Shown here: positions 8,393-20,300 of the stretch, piece by piece
How the letters are laid out: every line of letters begins with the position of its first letter
Numbering within the stretch: the stretch's first letter is position 1
DNA from: Plumapathes pennacea
Taxonomy: Eukaryota; Cnidaria; Anthozoa; Antipatharia; Myriopathidae
Direction of reading: 5' to 3'
DNA length: 64,000 nucleotides
Assembly: GCA_964036295.1 (NCBI GenBank)
Contig: OZ038466.1
Coordinates: 13,116,001-13,180,000, forward strand
Position numbers and translations under genes: made by a program
The notes under the pieces: generated by a model
The model's input: the letters and a program-made list of their open reading frames with translations, nothing else
Told to the model about the DNA's origin: nothing
The model's database searches: none

Positions 8393-9970
8393 GCATATGT
8401 TTTTAGCAAATCGGAAGGCTCCGCCACAAATCATCGGGCAAGAAAGAGTTTACGATCCGCCAAGATCCCTCGTTGGCTCTGATTAGAAAATAAAGCCTTT
8501 GCTTGTTGAAGCCATTAGCCTTACGGTCTTGCTGTATTAACTTGAAAGTATACCGATCAGTTTAGTGTATTCTTTGCCCGCGCTCATATTTGAATATCAC
8601 CACGAATAGCATTTTCAACTAAGAATCAACTCCTCCCTTTTTATGAAGCTCCCTTTAACCTCAACAAAAATAATATAATAAATAACTTAGCACATACACC
8701 ATCTAAAAGACGCGATTGTTTAATATCAACTCATCAGTGTGCTATGTTTTTCAACAACGGCACTCTTCAAATGATTTTTAAAATCATAATTCACACCTTT
8801 AGCTACACGATCAACAGCCCCCGAAAAACACTCTACTTGAAAGTTGTACAATAGCTAGTCTACAAAAGGATTATTTATTGCGAGTTGCCTATATGATCTC
8901 GCAGGTTTTGTAGTTCACGTAACGCTTGTAAAACCTTGCCTAAAGACGCAAAGATCGTCAGTGGGGGAAGCAGAGTAAGTCTGTCGAAGCAAATAAATGT
9001 TATAGCAGAAGTAGGCTATGCAACATACGCCTTTTCCGAGATGCTTACTTCAAAATAGACAGTCACGTCTTTTCGCCTGTACTTTCTCGCAAAGAAACCT
9101 TCTCCTTATCTCCCCGCTTCACTTCATGGTTTCAGTCAAATCTTGCAGACAATCAGTGAACATTAAATCCGGTGAACGAAGACAAAAGATCAAAAGATGC
9201 ATCTACAGAATAAGCTTTGGCCATCTTTCTTCTTATTCTCTTCATCAATATCGACTCTACAAACATCCACTGATTCTGTTGTTCTGAGTATAAAAATTAT
9301 TTACCGACTCAAATGCATGCCGGCAGTGAGTTTCTGACGAACGAAACGAACAAAATGTACCGATCCGAACGCAGGCTTTATTTGTTTAGTAATGGACAAA
9401 AACACTTACTTAACAAATTCAAATACATACTCAATATGACAATCACTTATTGTTTAGTATGAAAGGTTTGATGAACCTTTATTATATTGTAATCAGAATA
9501 CAGCATAATATGAGCGAACAAAACCCTCTCTCAACTTCACAGTATCACAATGTCTTGAATCAGTTCTGAAGCTCTTCTTTCGGTTAGCAGTGATATCTTA
9601 CCATATCGGCGCCTTGCAGTCAATGGTGTGGACAAGTATTTTGACACAGAACTGAGCAATAAGTGTGGAAAAAGTGACCAAGAGCTTATTCAGCAACGGC
9701 TGGAATGCATCCGGCGCATCTAAACATTTCGATAAACTCAAGGAGACGTTAGGTATATCAGTTCGTGGTGTCCTGTTCAGTTTGCAAACAAAAAGCACTG
9801 AACAGGTATAGGATAGCTAAAGTGTAAAAATAATTTTTGCGCGTAGTCAAGCTATACAAAGTTTACTTTCTTTGTCTCACATACATTACGGGGCAAGTAC
9901 AAACATGTTTGATCATCTATTGTCTTTTTTTCCTTTTTTCTGTACATTACAAGTTTTCTCAACCTGAAAA
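8393..9970. other. AT-rich region without a supportable gene
   Basis: No frame here shows a recognised domain. The plus strand at 9588-9720 reads as a protein-like stretch ending in 'QELIQQRLECIRRI' and a stop; it could be a remnant exon, but I do not recognise it. Open frames at 9018-9287 (+) and 9598-9798 (-) lack coding character. Confidence 0.4.
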
Positions 9971-9972
9971 AC

Positions 9973-9980
9973 TATAAATA
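9973..9980 (+). promoter_or_regulatory. TATA box of the 73-residue basic protein gene
   Basis: TATAAATA stands 36 bases before the ATG at 10016. Confidence 0.5.
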
Positions 9981-10015
9981 AGAGAATGATCTTAAAAAAC
10001 TAAAAGACAATTATC

Positions 10016-10237
10016 ATGCGGATAACAATCGATGCTAACGCTCCGTGGAAGGACATAATGAGAACTATCAGATCGGCCCGTTCATCCACTGTTCAGAAAA
10101 GAGATCAACAAAAAGCGAAAGATAAAAGACGTCGGCGCACAGCTGTTCGTCAAAGAAAACAACAAAAAGGCAAAGGATTACTTTTAGGTGCTAATTCACC
10201 ATTCAATGGTATACCAATCATCGGCGATATTTTATAA
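10016..10237 (+). CDS. Small basic protein with hydrophobic C-terminus, unrecognised
   Basis: The 73-residue frame ('MRITIDANAPWKDIMRTIR...') has a dense basic middle ('KAKDKRRRRTAVRQRKQQKG') followed by a short apolar tail ('NSPFNGIPIIGDIL'). The composition suggests DNA binding or a membrane-active virion peptide comparable to small core proteins of adenovirus-like elements, but no family is recognised. It sits 63 bases before a second plus-strand frame, and both have TATA boxes at standard spacing, which supports both being real genes. Confidence 0.5.
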   Translation: MRITIDANAPWKDIMRTIRSARSSTVQKRDQQKAKDKRRRRTAVRQRKQQKGKGLLLGANSPFNGIPIIGDIL

Positions 10238-10254
10238 ACAATAGACCAAGATCG

Positions 10255-10262
10255 TATATAAG
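10255..10262 (+). promoter_or_regulatory. TATA box of the coiled-coil protein gene
   Basis: TATATAAG stands 39 bases before the ATG at 10301. Confidence 0.5.
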
Positions 10263-10300
10263 ATCAGGTTCAAAACATCGGATGCAAACCATTTACAGTC

Positions 10301-10768
10301 ATGAATTCCTGGCAGAACGAATATGACCCGCTCTACGAGATAAGATACGCTGCTGATAAATTAGAGCAGATCAAGGGAGACATTTCCGAACTTCGACGCA
10401 AAATCAAAGAGATCCCAGCAATCATCAAACACAAACAAGACATTGCTGAATTACGCAAGGAAAAGAGACGGCTTCTGAAAAGCAACAAGAATTCATGTAG
10501 TGATCCTGTGGATGTTTCCAAGATCGACGAGTCCGTGAAGCAACTTCAGAAAGCCATCAAATATAACGAAGACGGACAACAGTTCAACAAAAAACTGAAA
10601 ATCTTGCTGAATCACAGAAAGATGTACGAATTCACTATAAAAGGACACGAAGACTTTCTAGAGAAATGCAAGAAACATGACAAGGAAAAGCGGGAACGTG
10701 TAGAAGAATTACGTAAACAATTCAAAAACCTAATGTTGGAACTAAAGCGCTCGGACGCAGAGGTATAA
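10301..10768 (+). CDS. Coiled-coil protein of 155 residues, unrecognised
   Basis: The frame starts 'MNSWQNEYDPLYEIRYAADK' and continues as a highly charged Lys/Glu-rich helical protein with heptad-like leucine and isoleucine spacing ('LEQIKGDISELRRKIKEIP', later 'KRERVEELRKQFKNLMLEL'). There is no signal peptide or membrane segment. A poly(A) signal AATAAA (10795-10800) follows 27 bases after the stop. Together with the upstream TATA box this is a complete small transcription unit. Structural role, scaffold or regulator are all possible; function is unknown. Confidence 0.55.
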   Translation: MNSWQNEYDPLYEIRYAADKLEQIKGDISELRRKIKEIPAIIKHKQDIAELRKEKRRLLKSNKNSCSDPVDVSKIDESVKQLQKAIKYNEDGQQFNKKLKILLNHRKMYEFTIKGHEDFLEKCKKHDKEKRERVEELRKQFKNLMLELKRSDAEV

Positions 10769-10794
10769 GACATATGTAAACTTTGACAAAAGAA

Positions 10795-10800
10795 AATAAA
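10795..10800 (+). terminator. Poly(A) signal of the coiled-coil gene
   Basis: AATAAA, 27 bases past the stop codon at 10768. Confidence 0.5.
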
Positions 10801-10877
10801 ATATTCTTACCTCACATTTGCATCTCTTTTTTCAATCACTCATCACTAGCTAAATTATCACATCATTATGTTAACAT

Positions 10878-10948
10878 GAGTCGGTAGTCTAGTGGTAAGT
10901 TATGCACCTCCGGAGCGCGAGGTCACCAGTTCGAGTCTTGGTCCAGGA
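10878..10948 (+). repeat. tRNA-like sequence (probable SINE head)
   Basis: An A-box-like TAGTCTAGTGG (10885-10895) and a B-box-like AGTTCGAGTC (10928-10937) are correctly spaced, and an ACCTC/GAGGT anticodon-type stem lies between them. The acceptor and T stems do not pair properly, so this is not a working tRNA. An A-rich tail follows. Confidence 0.45.
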
Positions 10949-10959
10949 AAATGAAAAAG

Positions 10960-11548
10960 GAAAAAACTTTTTATATCTTATTACCTATGCAACTCTTTAC
11001 GTCACTATTATACGTACCCCCTCTTACGTCACTTACCCCATACCCCCTGCAAGCTCATTAATAAAATTCGCCACTAGAGGTCACTGTATACTACTAATAA
11101 TTGAGGATGATTTGAATAAAATAATGTAATATTCATCAAAGCCGAACCCAAGTGAAGAATGGAGTGTCGACGAGTAGGAACTCGCTTTTGATTCTGCCTT
11201 GGTACTCTTTTTTGTACTTATAAACCAAAGTTGGTTGTCATTACCCACCTTCTTTGCTTCCCCGGAAGAAGTATTTGGTTTGTTTGCTTCCTTGGGTTCC
11301 ATCACATGTCACCTTGATGGGTAATTTTGCAATACAGTGTCCCTCGTTTGATTTTTGCAACACAGTGTGCCTGCTTTGCGTCAGGACAAGCACTGAACAT
11401 TGTGTGCTGCCTCGTTACTTCCGGTGAAACCGCGCGCAGTGATTGGTTCATAATGCCCCTGGGCAAAACCGACTGGCTGTCCTGAAGATGAGCTAATTAA
11501 AAAAAAGACATAAAATGGTGCACTGACAAGAAGTTCTGGAAGCAAATT
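10960..11548. other. Non-coding sequence between the viral block and the first interspersed repeat
   Basis: I see no gene, terminal repeat or target duplication here that would mark the right end of the Polinton-type element. Confidence 0.4.
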
Positions 11549-11888
11549 ATACTAGAAATACGATAATCGCAGATATCCCCTCGCCCGTAGTGGGTTTTCG
11601 GGGTTCTTGTTTATTTTCCGCTTGGAAATTATTTTAAAATCTTTGTTACAAACCACGGTTGTATGGCGAAAAAATATTTGTCGCACGAAGTCTGGTTTAG
11701 TTCAGAAAACGTGCACAGTCTGGAAGTTTTCGTGGACACTAGCTGAACTCCAAAATTCGCCGAGACAACTTTTGCACGCAACTACGGAATACTCCCGAGA
11801 CCCGCAAGCCAGGAAAAGGGCAACTAGAATTGTGACTCGATCAGTTTTGCCCAGTCAGCGAAGTCGATCTTCACCATCGAAATTTTTA

Positions 11889-12190
11889 GAGCGGTTTTCG
11901 GATGACTGTCGAAAGTAATTGTGTGATTGCTTTGGTTTTGCGTTTGCTTCGCTTTCGGATTGGTCCACACGAGTTTGTCAGCATGCTCAGCCAATCAAGA
12001 ACAAAACCAAAACCAAAACCAAACACTTCTCACGCAAGCGATGGCGTGTACTCGCACTGCTGATTGGAAAGTAAAACCAAACGCAAATTACTTTGGTTTC
12101 CAATTGGCTGAACTGTTTTCTCTCAGTCTCTGTGATTGGCCTGTGTGATCACTTTGGTTTTGGTTTTCGACAGTCATCCGAAAACGGCTC
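11889..12190. mobile_element. 302-bp MITE with 26-bp inverted repeats and TA target duplication
   Basis: The left end GAGCGGTTTTCGGATGACTG is mirrored at the right end (CAGTCATCCGAAAACGGCTC), with one mismatch in the first 20 bases. TA flanks both sides (11887-11888 and 12191-12192). The related repeat copy at 34763-35340 has the same sequence without the insert and with a single TA at 35106-35107, which proves insertion. A TA duplication suggests a Tc1/mariner-type source. Confidence 0.9.
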
Positions 12191-12427
12191 TATGATTTTC
12201 AAGAAAAGCCGCGATTACTCCAACCAAGCACATACGTGTATGGTTTGTTTGTTTGTTTTTTTTTTTTTACTTTATCAATTTAATACGCTTCTTTGAGTGT
12301 AACAAATTTAGAACTGTCAAAGCGAGAGTCGCTTGTTTATACGCTTTCGAAGTCTCGGAATGTGTGAATTTTGGCAAGGATTCAATTTTGAACCGACAAC
12401 AACCTTTCAAACCGTGTTTAACGAATT

Positions 12428-12632
12428 TTGTACCGCCTATCCGTACAAGTTTTGTACCTGCAGAAAAGCAGGTGCAGCTCTGTACCTGTACCGGTTCCAA
12501 ATTATGCCGGCATCGTATAAACACCGTGTAAACGAACCCTCGGGAAGAAACGGTACCGTGTAAACAGATCCGCACCGGTCTGGTTCGTACCGGATCCAAA
12601 TTGATCCGGTACCGTGTAAACGCCTAAAATAG
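12428..12632. repeat. Word-repeat block (GTACCGTGTAAACG-like units)
   Basis: Units resembling 'CGTGTAAACG', 'GTACCG' and 'TTTGTACC' recur in both orientations. The block is absent from the copy near 35 kb, which diverges at this position. Confidence 0.4.
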
Positions 12633-13335
12633 CGTACGCGTACTGTACGTTAACTGATGTAATTTTTCAAAACTCACCGGTTCCTGAAAGCCATAGTTTT
12701 TGTTCTTTTCCAGCAAAGGAAATAAAACCCAAAACACTATTGTTTACGTATTCAATGATTTCAAAATACACTGTATAGAGCAGTCCTCGTACAGTAGTAC
12801 GAAAATTCCACTTTCCATTGTATGTGCGTCGTCATCTTGTCAAAACTTGGATTCTGAAAACTACAATCCTGTTATTGTAAAAGGTAAAATTTGCCACGGC
12901 GATTGTTCCATTTCCACTGACTGTATTTTGCTATTCCTTTCTGAAGAAATGTCTGCGTTTTAACACGCGTCTGGGATCGTGTTCAGGTCGGCCAGTCAAT
13001 GCCTTGAAGAATTCGTTTCACGGCAAGCAAGCTTGCCTCCGATACACTGGCAAAATATCCGGGCAGTTTACAGCCGTCCGTCGAACTGCTTGGCTTTGTA
13101 TCTGCATCTTGTTGTACAAAATCACTTCCGTTCGTACTCTCGCATGTCACCAATAAAAATGGTGGTTTACAGTTCTGGCCTAAGAGCCTGGGAACGAGGT
13201 CGTACGCCAGACTGACAGACGAACATTAACTTTCGAGATGGCGACCCGCTTGGAGTCTCCAAGAAAGGCGATACTACTGCATTAGCATTGTGATTATTAC
13301 CCTCGCTTACGCTCGGGGATTATTCCGATGAACAA

Positions 13336-13962
13336 GGAAATGAAAACATTTGAACAACAATGAATCATGTCAAAGTTGAGAGGTTTGTCAACGATCGAGG
13401 CAGTCACAGTAAAAAAAAAGAGCAATTAATGAATTGGGTTAAAGAAATTTTAAAACATATTAAACATTTTACTTTGCTTTGTTTCAATCATTGAGCCATA
13501 CCAGAAATTCCTATTCTATATTTGGAACGCAGGCGTTCTTTTCGCCCTCCTCTGCCCCACCCCTGTCCCCTTCGTCACATTTGTCACAACTAAACTAACT
13601 TATCGACTCAGAACGCCTGCATTGCAGGCTAGCGTTTCCATGTCTTTGTACACCTTATTTAAACACCCGGGATATTGTGAGAACACGACATGATTTTATA
13701 AAATAACTAAACGTTAACACCTGTAAGAACACAAAACCATGTCTTTGTACTTATTTATTTTATCAAGTTACAAAAAAGAGAGGAAAAATGACTAATCAAT
13801 GGCTTGATTACCCAGACAAACATGTGACATTTTAATTTTCTTTCTCGCACAACTGATTGTTCTGTAATTACGTTGGCCATGTTTACGACATTCTGTCCAA
13901 ACAAACGCAGTTTGTTTGTTTATTTGTCATATCATGACGGAGTTTATGTGTCTGTATTTTAG
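13336..13962. other. Sequence upstream of the D8C exon; no upstream exon identified
   Basis: A phase-1 exon carrying a signal peptide is expected before 13963 but none was recognised here. A small inverted pair, AACGCAGGCGTTC / GAACGCCTGC, lies at about 13531-13630. Confidence 0.4.
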
Positions 13963-14352
13963 TTGGAGATGTTTGCGACACGGCAGTTTATAAAGAATTG
14001 AATCAGCCTGGTAGATCAGAGGATGATACTTATCAAACCGTTGATGATGATACAAGATGTGACCGTGATGAACTACCTAATGGATGGTACCGCTTTGTTG
14101 GTGCTGGTGGCATTGCAATGTCCGACACCTGCATTCCTGCAAAACGCTGTCGCACGCACGCCTCGGGTTACCTTGTTGGAGGACATCCCACCTTTGCCGA
14201 GGGCACGGTCACCCGTAAAGTCTGCTATCATTGGGGCAGCGATTGCTGTTTCATGAGCAATAATATACAAGTGCGAAACTGTGGGGATTTTTATGTATAC
14301 GGGCTCCAGGGGACTCCAGAATGTAAACTTCGCTACTGCACCAATCCTCGTG
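13963..14352 (+). CDS. Exon: uromodulin-type D8C domain
   Basis: The translation begins '[12 protein letters not shown]' and includes '[13 protein letters not shown]', '[17 protein letters not shown]', '[20 protein letters not shown]' and 'CKLRYC', the conserved spine of D8C domains with their regularly spaced cysteines. Acceptor TTTTAG at 13957-13962; donor GTATGT at 14353. Confidence 0.88.
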
Positions 14353-17300
14353 GTATGTTTCCGTTTATATATATATATATGATATTACGCGGCGGCGCGA
14401 AGGTATGAATTTTATTTTCGAGTAGTAAAAACATTATTTTACGAACGAGCGCTTCGCGAGTGAGTAAAATATTGTTTTTACCACTCGAAAATAAAATCCA
14501 TATCTTCAAGCCGCCGTGTAATTTTCTTTTTATTATATTAGACACGAGTGTTTTACGATAAATTGCACAAATAACCGTGCAAAAGCGAGAAATGATGCCA
14601 ACGATCGTAGTTTTAATTGATAGTTTTAATTGATAGTTTTAATCAGCTTGCAACTAAGCAAAAGCCTTTGCGCCCGGTAGCTGTGCCTATTAATCACCTA
14701 TGTTTATGAGTTCAAGGAAACTTCGAAAAATCATCATTGCATTAATAATACATCTCTAGCCCTGAAATGAAGGGATCAGATACAAGCCAGTAGCTCTGGA
14801 CGAGTTAACCGTTTGGAGAGCAGAATTAATTTTCCTCAAATCGCTTAGGAGAGAGGCAGAGAAGGACAGAGACAAATATGTAGGTTTTCAATTTTATTTC
14901 ATGAGATCACGCCAGGTTGTTTCCTTGCTTGTGTTGTTTAAAATTTAGATACAACTGGGAGGAGACTTTTTAGTTTAACATAAAGTTTCTTTGGGTGATT
15001 CGAAAACTAAAAGCATTGGACATACCATAATACCCTGTTTTGCAAAATATGTTTGCCTAGCAATTAATTCTGGTACTTCGATGGCTAAATTCACTTTTTA
15101 AATAGGGTTTGCTTTATGATTCTCGGGTTTCCGTTCGGTTTTCGCTCATCTTTTGGTCGTTTACCTATCTAATTAGTGTTCTGTCTTTTGCAGCCATACC
15201 ACCAACACCACCAGCTGGTAAGTGCGCATGGTACTTGTGACTCATGCATACCAATCAATAATGAGACGAAATACCTGGCAGTAATACTGAATACATGTAC
15301 GATTTTACAAATAGCGGTCTTTACCCCTTCCCTGCCAATTTTCCTTTAACCTGGCCTTTTTCTTTAACCAGACTTTGCTTAACAACGATATTATTGTATT
15401 CGTAGACTATAGAGGGCTTTCATTTGATTGGTAACACCTTTAGTTTTCATTTGACGGTAGAAATTTTTCCTTTGGTAGAAAAAGAGTAAATGATCTTGCA
15501 ACGAATAATTACTGAGTAGGGGAAAAGAGGACTTTGCAACATGTTTTGACAATTGGTTGATAAAGATACATTAAACAAACCAGGCGGGGATCCAGATTGG
15601 TTTGCACCGGTCTACGGCCAAATTTCTAAAATTTAGATCCCATCCTCCGGAAATAGCAGGAAACGGCGTTTTAGAGAGTAAAGCCCTGGCCAAACGAGAT
15701 GCAAGTCGATGCAAGTTCGATATGACAAAAAAATTTGCATCGACTTGCAAAAGTTGGCCAAACGAGACGCAAGTCGATGCAAGCTCATGCAAGTTTTGTA
15801 AAAACCTTTTTCTTTTTTAGACGGTTCTGAGTCAGAAACCGAGTGCAAAGTCTCTCTTGAGTTGGAACTTAATGAGGAGGCTTTTACTTTTGATTTTTTA
15901 AATTTAGACTTGCCTTTGCTAACGCGCTTTTCGCTGTTTTAGGTGAAAAACTTGCGTCGACTTGCATGAAAATTTGAACATGTTCAAATTCCTTGCACGT
16001 CACTGCAAGTCGATGCAAGTCCGTGCAAGTTGGTGGCCAAACGAAACGCAAGTCCGCGCAAGTTTGAAAACTTGCATTGACTTGCGTTGACTTGCACCTC
16101 GTTTGGCCAGGGCTTAAATATCAAACTTCTTCCAAGGGGAGCAAGCCCCTGGACCCCCCTAGAAGCTCGCGCTTTCGGTGCTCACCCATTAGGAAACCGG
16201 TCAGATTTTCTCCTGGATCCGCCCTTGAAAGCCATGTATTATATTCATTACACTGGTGTCTATCTCATCTATCACAAAATGATTAATATTCAGCTAGAGC
16301 GTGGTTTAACTCCCTTAACTTTGCACTCAGTTAAAAAGGCTGCCCACGGCTCATAGTAAGCTTTGTTTCGTAACAGTGGATGGTGGTTGGAGTGCGTGGA
16401 GTGGGTGGGGAGCTTGCAGCAAAACTTGTGGTGGAGGAGAGAAAAGACAAACCCGCACGTGTACTAACCCACCTCCATCAGGCGGTGGCCAAAATTGTCA
16501 AGGAGAAAGCACGAAGACCGAGGCATGTAACGAGGACCCATGCGGTGAGTGTTACAATGAATTTGGGGTGAGAATTTATCATTTATTTATTTATTTATTT
16601 ATTTAGGTATGTTATGGGTTCTAATGTTTACATCGTTGGATACTTCTAAAGGTGTGCGGCAAACGGAACATGTCACTGTAATGCATGCGTATTATTTTAA
16701 GTTACGTAGGATATGTATGTATGTGTAAATGTTACCAAGCACTTCGAGTGCCAAAGTGATATACTATAATTGACTGATATATGAGTACTAAATCAAGTAA
16801 AGCGAAAGGCATGTGCTAATAGAATAGTGCAGTATATGATTTTACACAAATGTATACATTTAGATACTAGGGCGAAGAAGATACAACCTCACATCAGCGC
16901 TTTGCTGAAAGCTATTGATTTATTTAACGATTTTGAGAATAATGTATCATCTAGATAATAGTGTAATTATAAAGGGCAGACTAAAATCAGCGTGTTGTGT
17001 CACGAGAAATGTATTTTTCTTGTAGCGGTTGATGGTGGGTGGGCTGCGTGGAGTGCATGGAGTGACTGCAGCAAGACTTGTGGTGGAGGAACGCAAAAAC
17101 AAACTCGCACATGTACCAACCCTCCTCCATCCAGTGGTGGCGATGATTGTGACGGAGACAGCGAGAAAACCAAGGCGTGTAACGAGGAACCGTGTGGTGA
17201 GTGCCAGTTCTAACTGTTTGCAGTATTGCCCCTAAAAGAACATTAACTTTATTTAGCGTGGTCAATGCACTTAGCTCTAAGGATCTCCTCATGCGAGATG

Positions 17301-20300
17301 GTCCAGCTATTTTACAGGTATGCCACAAGAACCAGTCTAATTACATTGTAAGATACTGCTTGGCAGTATTAAGAATAATAATAATAGTAGTAAACAAGAT
17401 GCTTAAATTTACTTTATGGAAATGAATTGCTGCCCACCCTTGGCCCGCCCCTCCTAAGTTTGATCATATGCCCAAAAAAAAAAAAAAAGAAAAAAAAAAG
17501 AAAAAAAAAAAGAAAAAAACCTTTGGTAAACTGATGAACTACTTAATAAATTTTGATGTAAAATTTAGTGGAGGACGTTGATGGTGGCTGGACAAAGTGG
17601 AGCAAGTGGGGTGCTTGTAGTGTGACGTGCGGCAAGGGAAAGAAACAGCGAACACGCACGTGTACCAACCCTCCTCCCTCTGGTGAGGGCAAAAAATGCG
17701 ATGGCAACGACAAAAAGAAAAAGAAATGCAAGGCAGGAAAATGTAGCATTCGTAAGTACATGTACTCGTCTTCATCTATAACTAGACTGGCGTTGCCAGT
17801 GAGCTCGCGGCGTTAGTTGGGTCGAGAGCAGAATAAACTACTAGAAATACGATAATCGCAGATACCCCCTCACTCTGTCATTGATGGGACTTTTACTTTG
17901 GTAACTCCCAACAAGAGTAGCCTTTGTTTTACCGAAATGTTGACTCAATCTTTTCTTCGAACTCAAGTGCTACACGCAAAAGAAGGAGAAAAAGAATGGT
18001 GTGTGTTATACTTTTGCGTTGAAAAAAGAATCGATTGCGTGACGAAGTACGTATTTCCCACGGTCGGCACGTCAAATTAATTCATACAGTCTGCCAAGCG
18101 CGTTCTCAAAATTTAATACTCAAAGTTTGAAGTTGGTCGGCCGTCGTAGTACGGGAAAAAAGGAACACTGATTTTCCAATTTTGAATTCATAGGCAGTAC
18201 AATTAAATAGGCTTCCTGTGCGATTTTTTTTTACTCTGGCATGCATATTTATGAACTCGAATTGTTCTGTATGTGAACAAAACAGCATGATTTCTCCCAG
18301 AATCAAAGCAAAACATGAACGGTTTACTTCAAATTATACACGGGCTTCAGACCTAGTCATACTTCAAAGGGCTTGTGAACGATTCTCGCTGTAATCACCG
18401 CGTGTCAGATTACACAGCATTTTAGTCTTGAAAGAAAAAATAAGACATCTAACTAAATCATTCAAGACTCTAAGTTCCGATTGCTCTGAGCGAATACGGT
18501 AACCGAAACTGGCGACAGAAGAGTATTAAAACAATACTTCGAGGGGAAATGATCAGCATGCAGATTTTAATACATTCAGTTGAAGAGGGATAGAATGTAT
18601 TTGTCACGGTGATTGTTCGATTTCCACTGAATGACCTTGGTTGCTTGTCCTTTCTGAATAACTATCTGAATTTAACACAAAACGGCGTCTGAATCTCTCG
18701 ATTTGCTTTCAGGCGCTGTTCTCTTTGCGGAGTCGTTTCTTCGGCACGCTTCGTGCTGTCGGTCATAACATGATTTTCTTCTTTTCTTTTCATGATTTCC
18801 CCTTGCTCGTGCCTGTTCCCTTCTCTTTTGAAGACGAGCTTCGCGAGACTGTTGTGTTTCAAGTTTTCCGGTTTTCAAGTTTTCCATTTTCGTGAACACA
18901 GCTACGATATACAGTAGTTGCTTCGTTCAATTTAATTTCTCTTATTGCGAGTAAAACTACAGGGCCACACGTGATCGATCCGGCCTTTGTTATTGGTTCT
19001 GCAGCGACGCGATAGGAACTGGGGACGAGGTCGCACGACAGACTGACAGACTGACAGACGAACATTAGATTTCGAGATGGCGACCCGCTTGGAGTCTCCG
19101 ATAAGGCGATAATACTACTGCATTAGTGTCGTGAGTATTTCCCTCACTTCGTTCGGGGAAAATAGAAAGCAGGGACAAGAGCGGAACTCCCAAGAGACTT
19201 ACAGTTTCTCACCAGAAATATATCACACAGTATAGAGAACTTGGTTTTTGACACCTTGCTTAAATGAAACCTGATTAAACTATAAATTTATCATTACAAC
19301 ACTCATACACTTGGTTCTTAAAGGTTGAGCGACTCTGCATTTTGCGCTTAGAAGCGAAACGGTTGGCCATCGAGTAAACCTGAGTAATGCGTGACTTGTC
19401 TTTTCATGCACAATCGATTTTGACAGTTTGACTTCGAACACTTAATTCTAATCAGAGGCCACTATTAATCCAGCCTTAGCTTCAATACTAGTCTGTCTTG
19501 TTTTTTAACTGAATGCGTTCCACTTCTATCAGGCTTTCGAGTATTCGTGCTTTGTAACAAATGTAAAATTGAAAGCAAGGAATGTAACACGAGCCCAACA
19601 CGAGACATGTTTACAATATTATTGCGGTTTTGTTCACAGCGTGTTCAGTCCATCTGTGACTGCAAACTCAATGCTCAGGACTATTTCGGTGTATTTTTCA
19701 TATCTGGTATACAATGACCATTGCGAAACAAAGGCTACATGATCGAATGAAAGAAACATTTCAACAGGCAATGTACGGTAAGCAGAAGCACTTATGTCAT
19801 GAACAGTGTAAAGCATGTGAGATCGTTTTTGTTTTACGGCAAAAGCTCATTGTAGCTTTGGTTTTCGGCCTGTTATCTTCCCAGAAGTATTCGTGTTGCC
19901 ACAGAAAGTTTCGTCGGGACTAACTAATTAGCGGCGACAGAGGTATTTGCAATCCCATAGCGGTATCCATCAAATAATCGAATCCATCACATTTCCGCAG
20001 TGAACTTAGCAACGCAACCAAATCCAGTTTATCCGTACATGTTCCACAGAGCGAAACGGTGTTGAGTTTGGATGGGATGCTGTGACAGTTTGACATCTAG
20101 CAGTTTAATTACAACAATAGCCGTTTAGTATTGTATCGTATTCGCAACATAATCCTATCGTGATATTTAGAATGATCAGCATGCCATGAACAGACTATAA
20201 TAACCGATACATCAGTCAACTGTATGTACTCGGCAGATAAACATTAAAAAGACAGTTCTTGTTCAATACACGTTGTTGTGTGTGCCTCTACGTAAAGCTT

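Larger units (their letters stand above)
11551..13335 (+). repeat. Interspersed repeat family 1, copy A (interrupted by a MITE)
   Basis: It begins ACTAGAAATACGATAATCGC and ends near CCCTCGCTTACGCTCGGGGA. The start recurs at 17840 and 34763, and the 3' part (from about 12893, including 'GAGATGGCGACCCGCTTGGA') recurs at 18603-19165. No protein-coding capacity is recognised. It contains a 302-bp MITE and a block with repeated GTACCGTGTAAACG-like words. Confidence 0.75.

Noticed and set aside
9018-9287. 89-codon plus-strand frame in the gap after the Fic gene
   Set aside because: Composition is not protein-like, no promoter or homology is visible.
10878-10948. Functional tRNA gene
   Set aside because: Acceptor and T stems do not pair; only the internal promoter boxes are tRNA-like.
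11927-12148. Frame starting with a signal-peptide-like stretch (MLWFCVCFAFGLVHT)
   Set aside because: It is inside the 302-bp MITE and proven to be inserted DNA, so it is not the missing first exon of the D8C-TSP1 gene.
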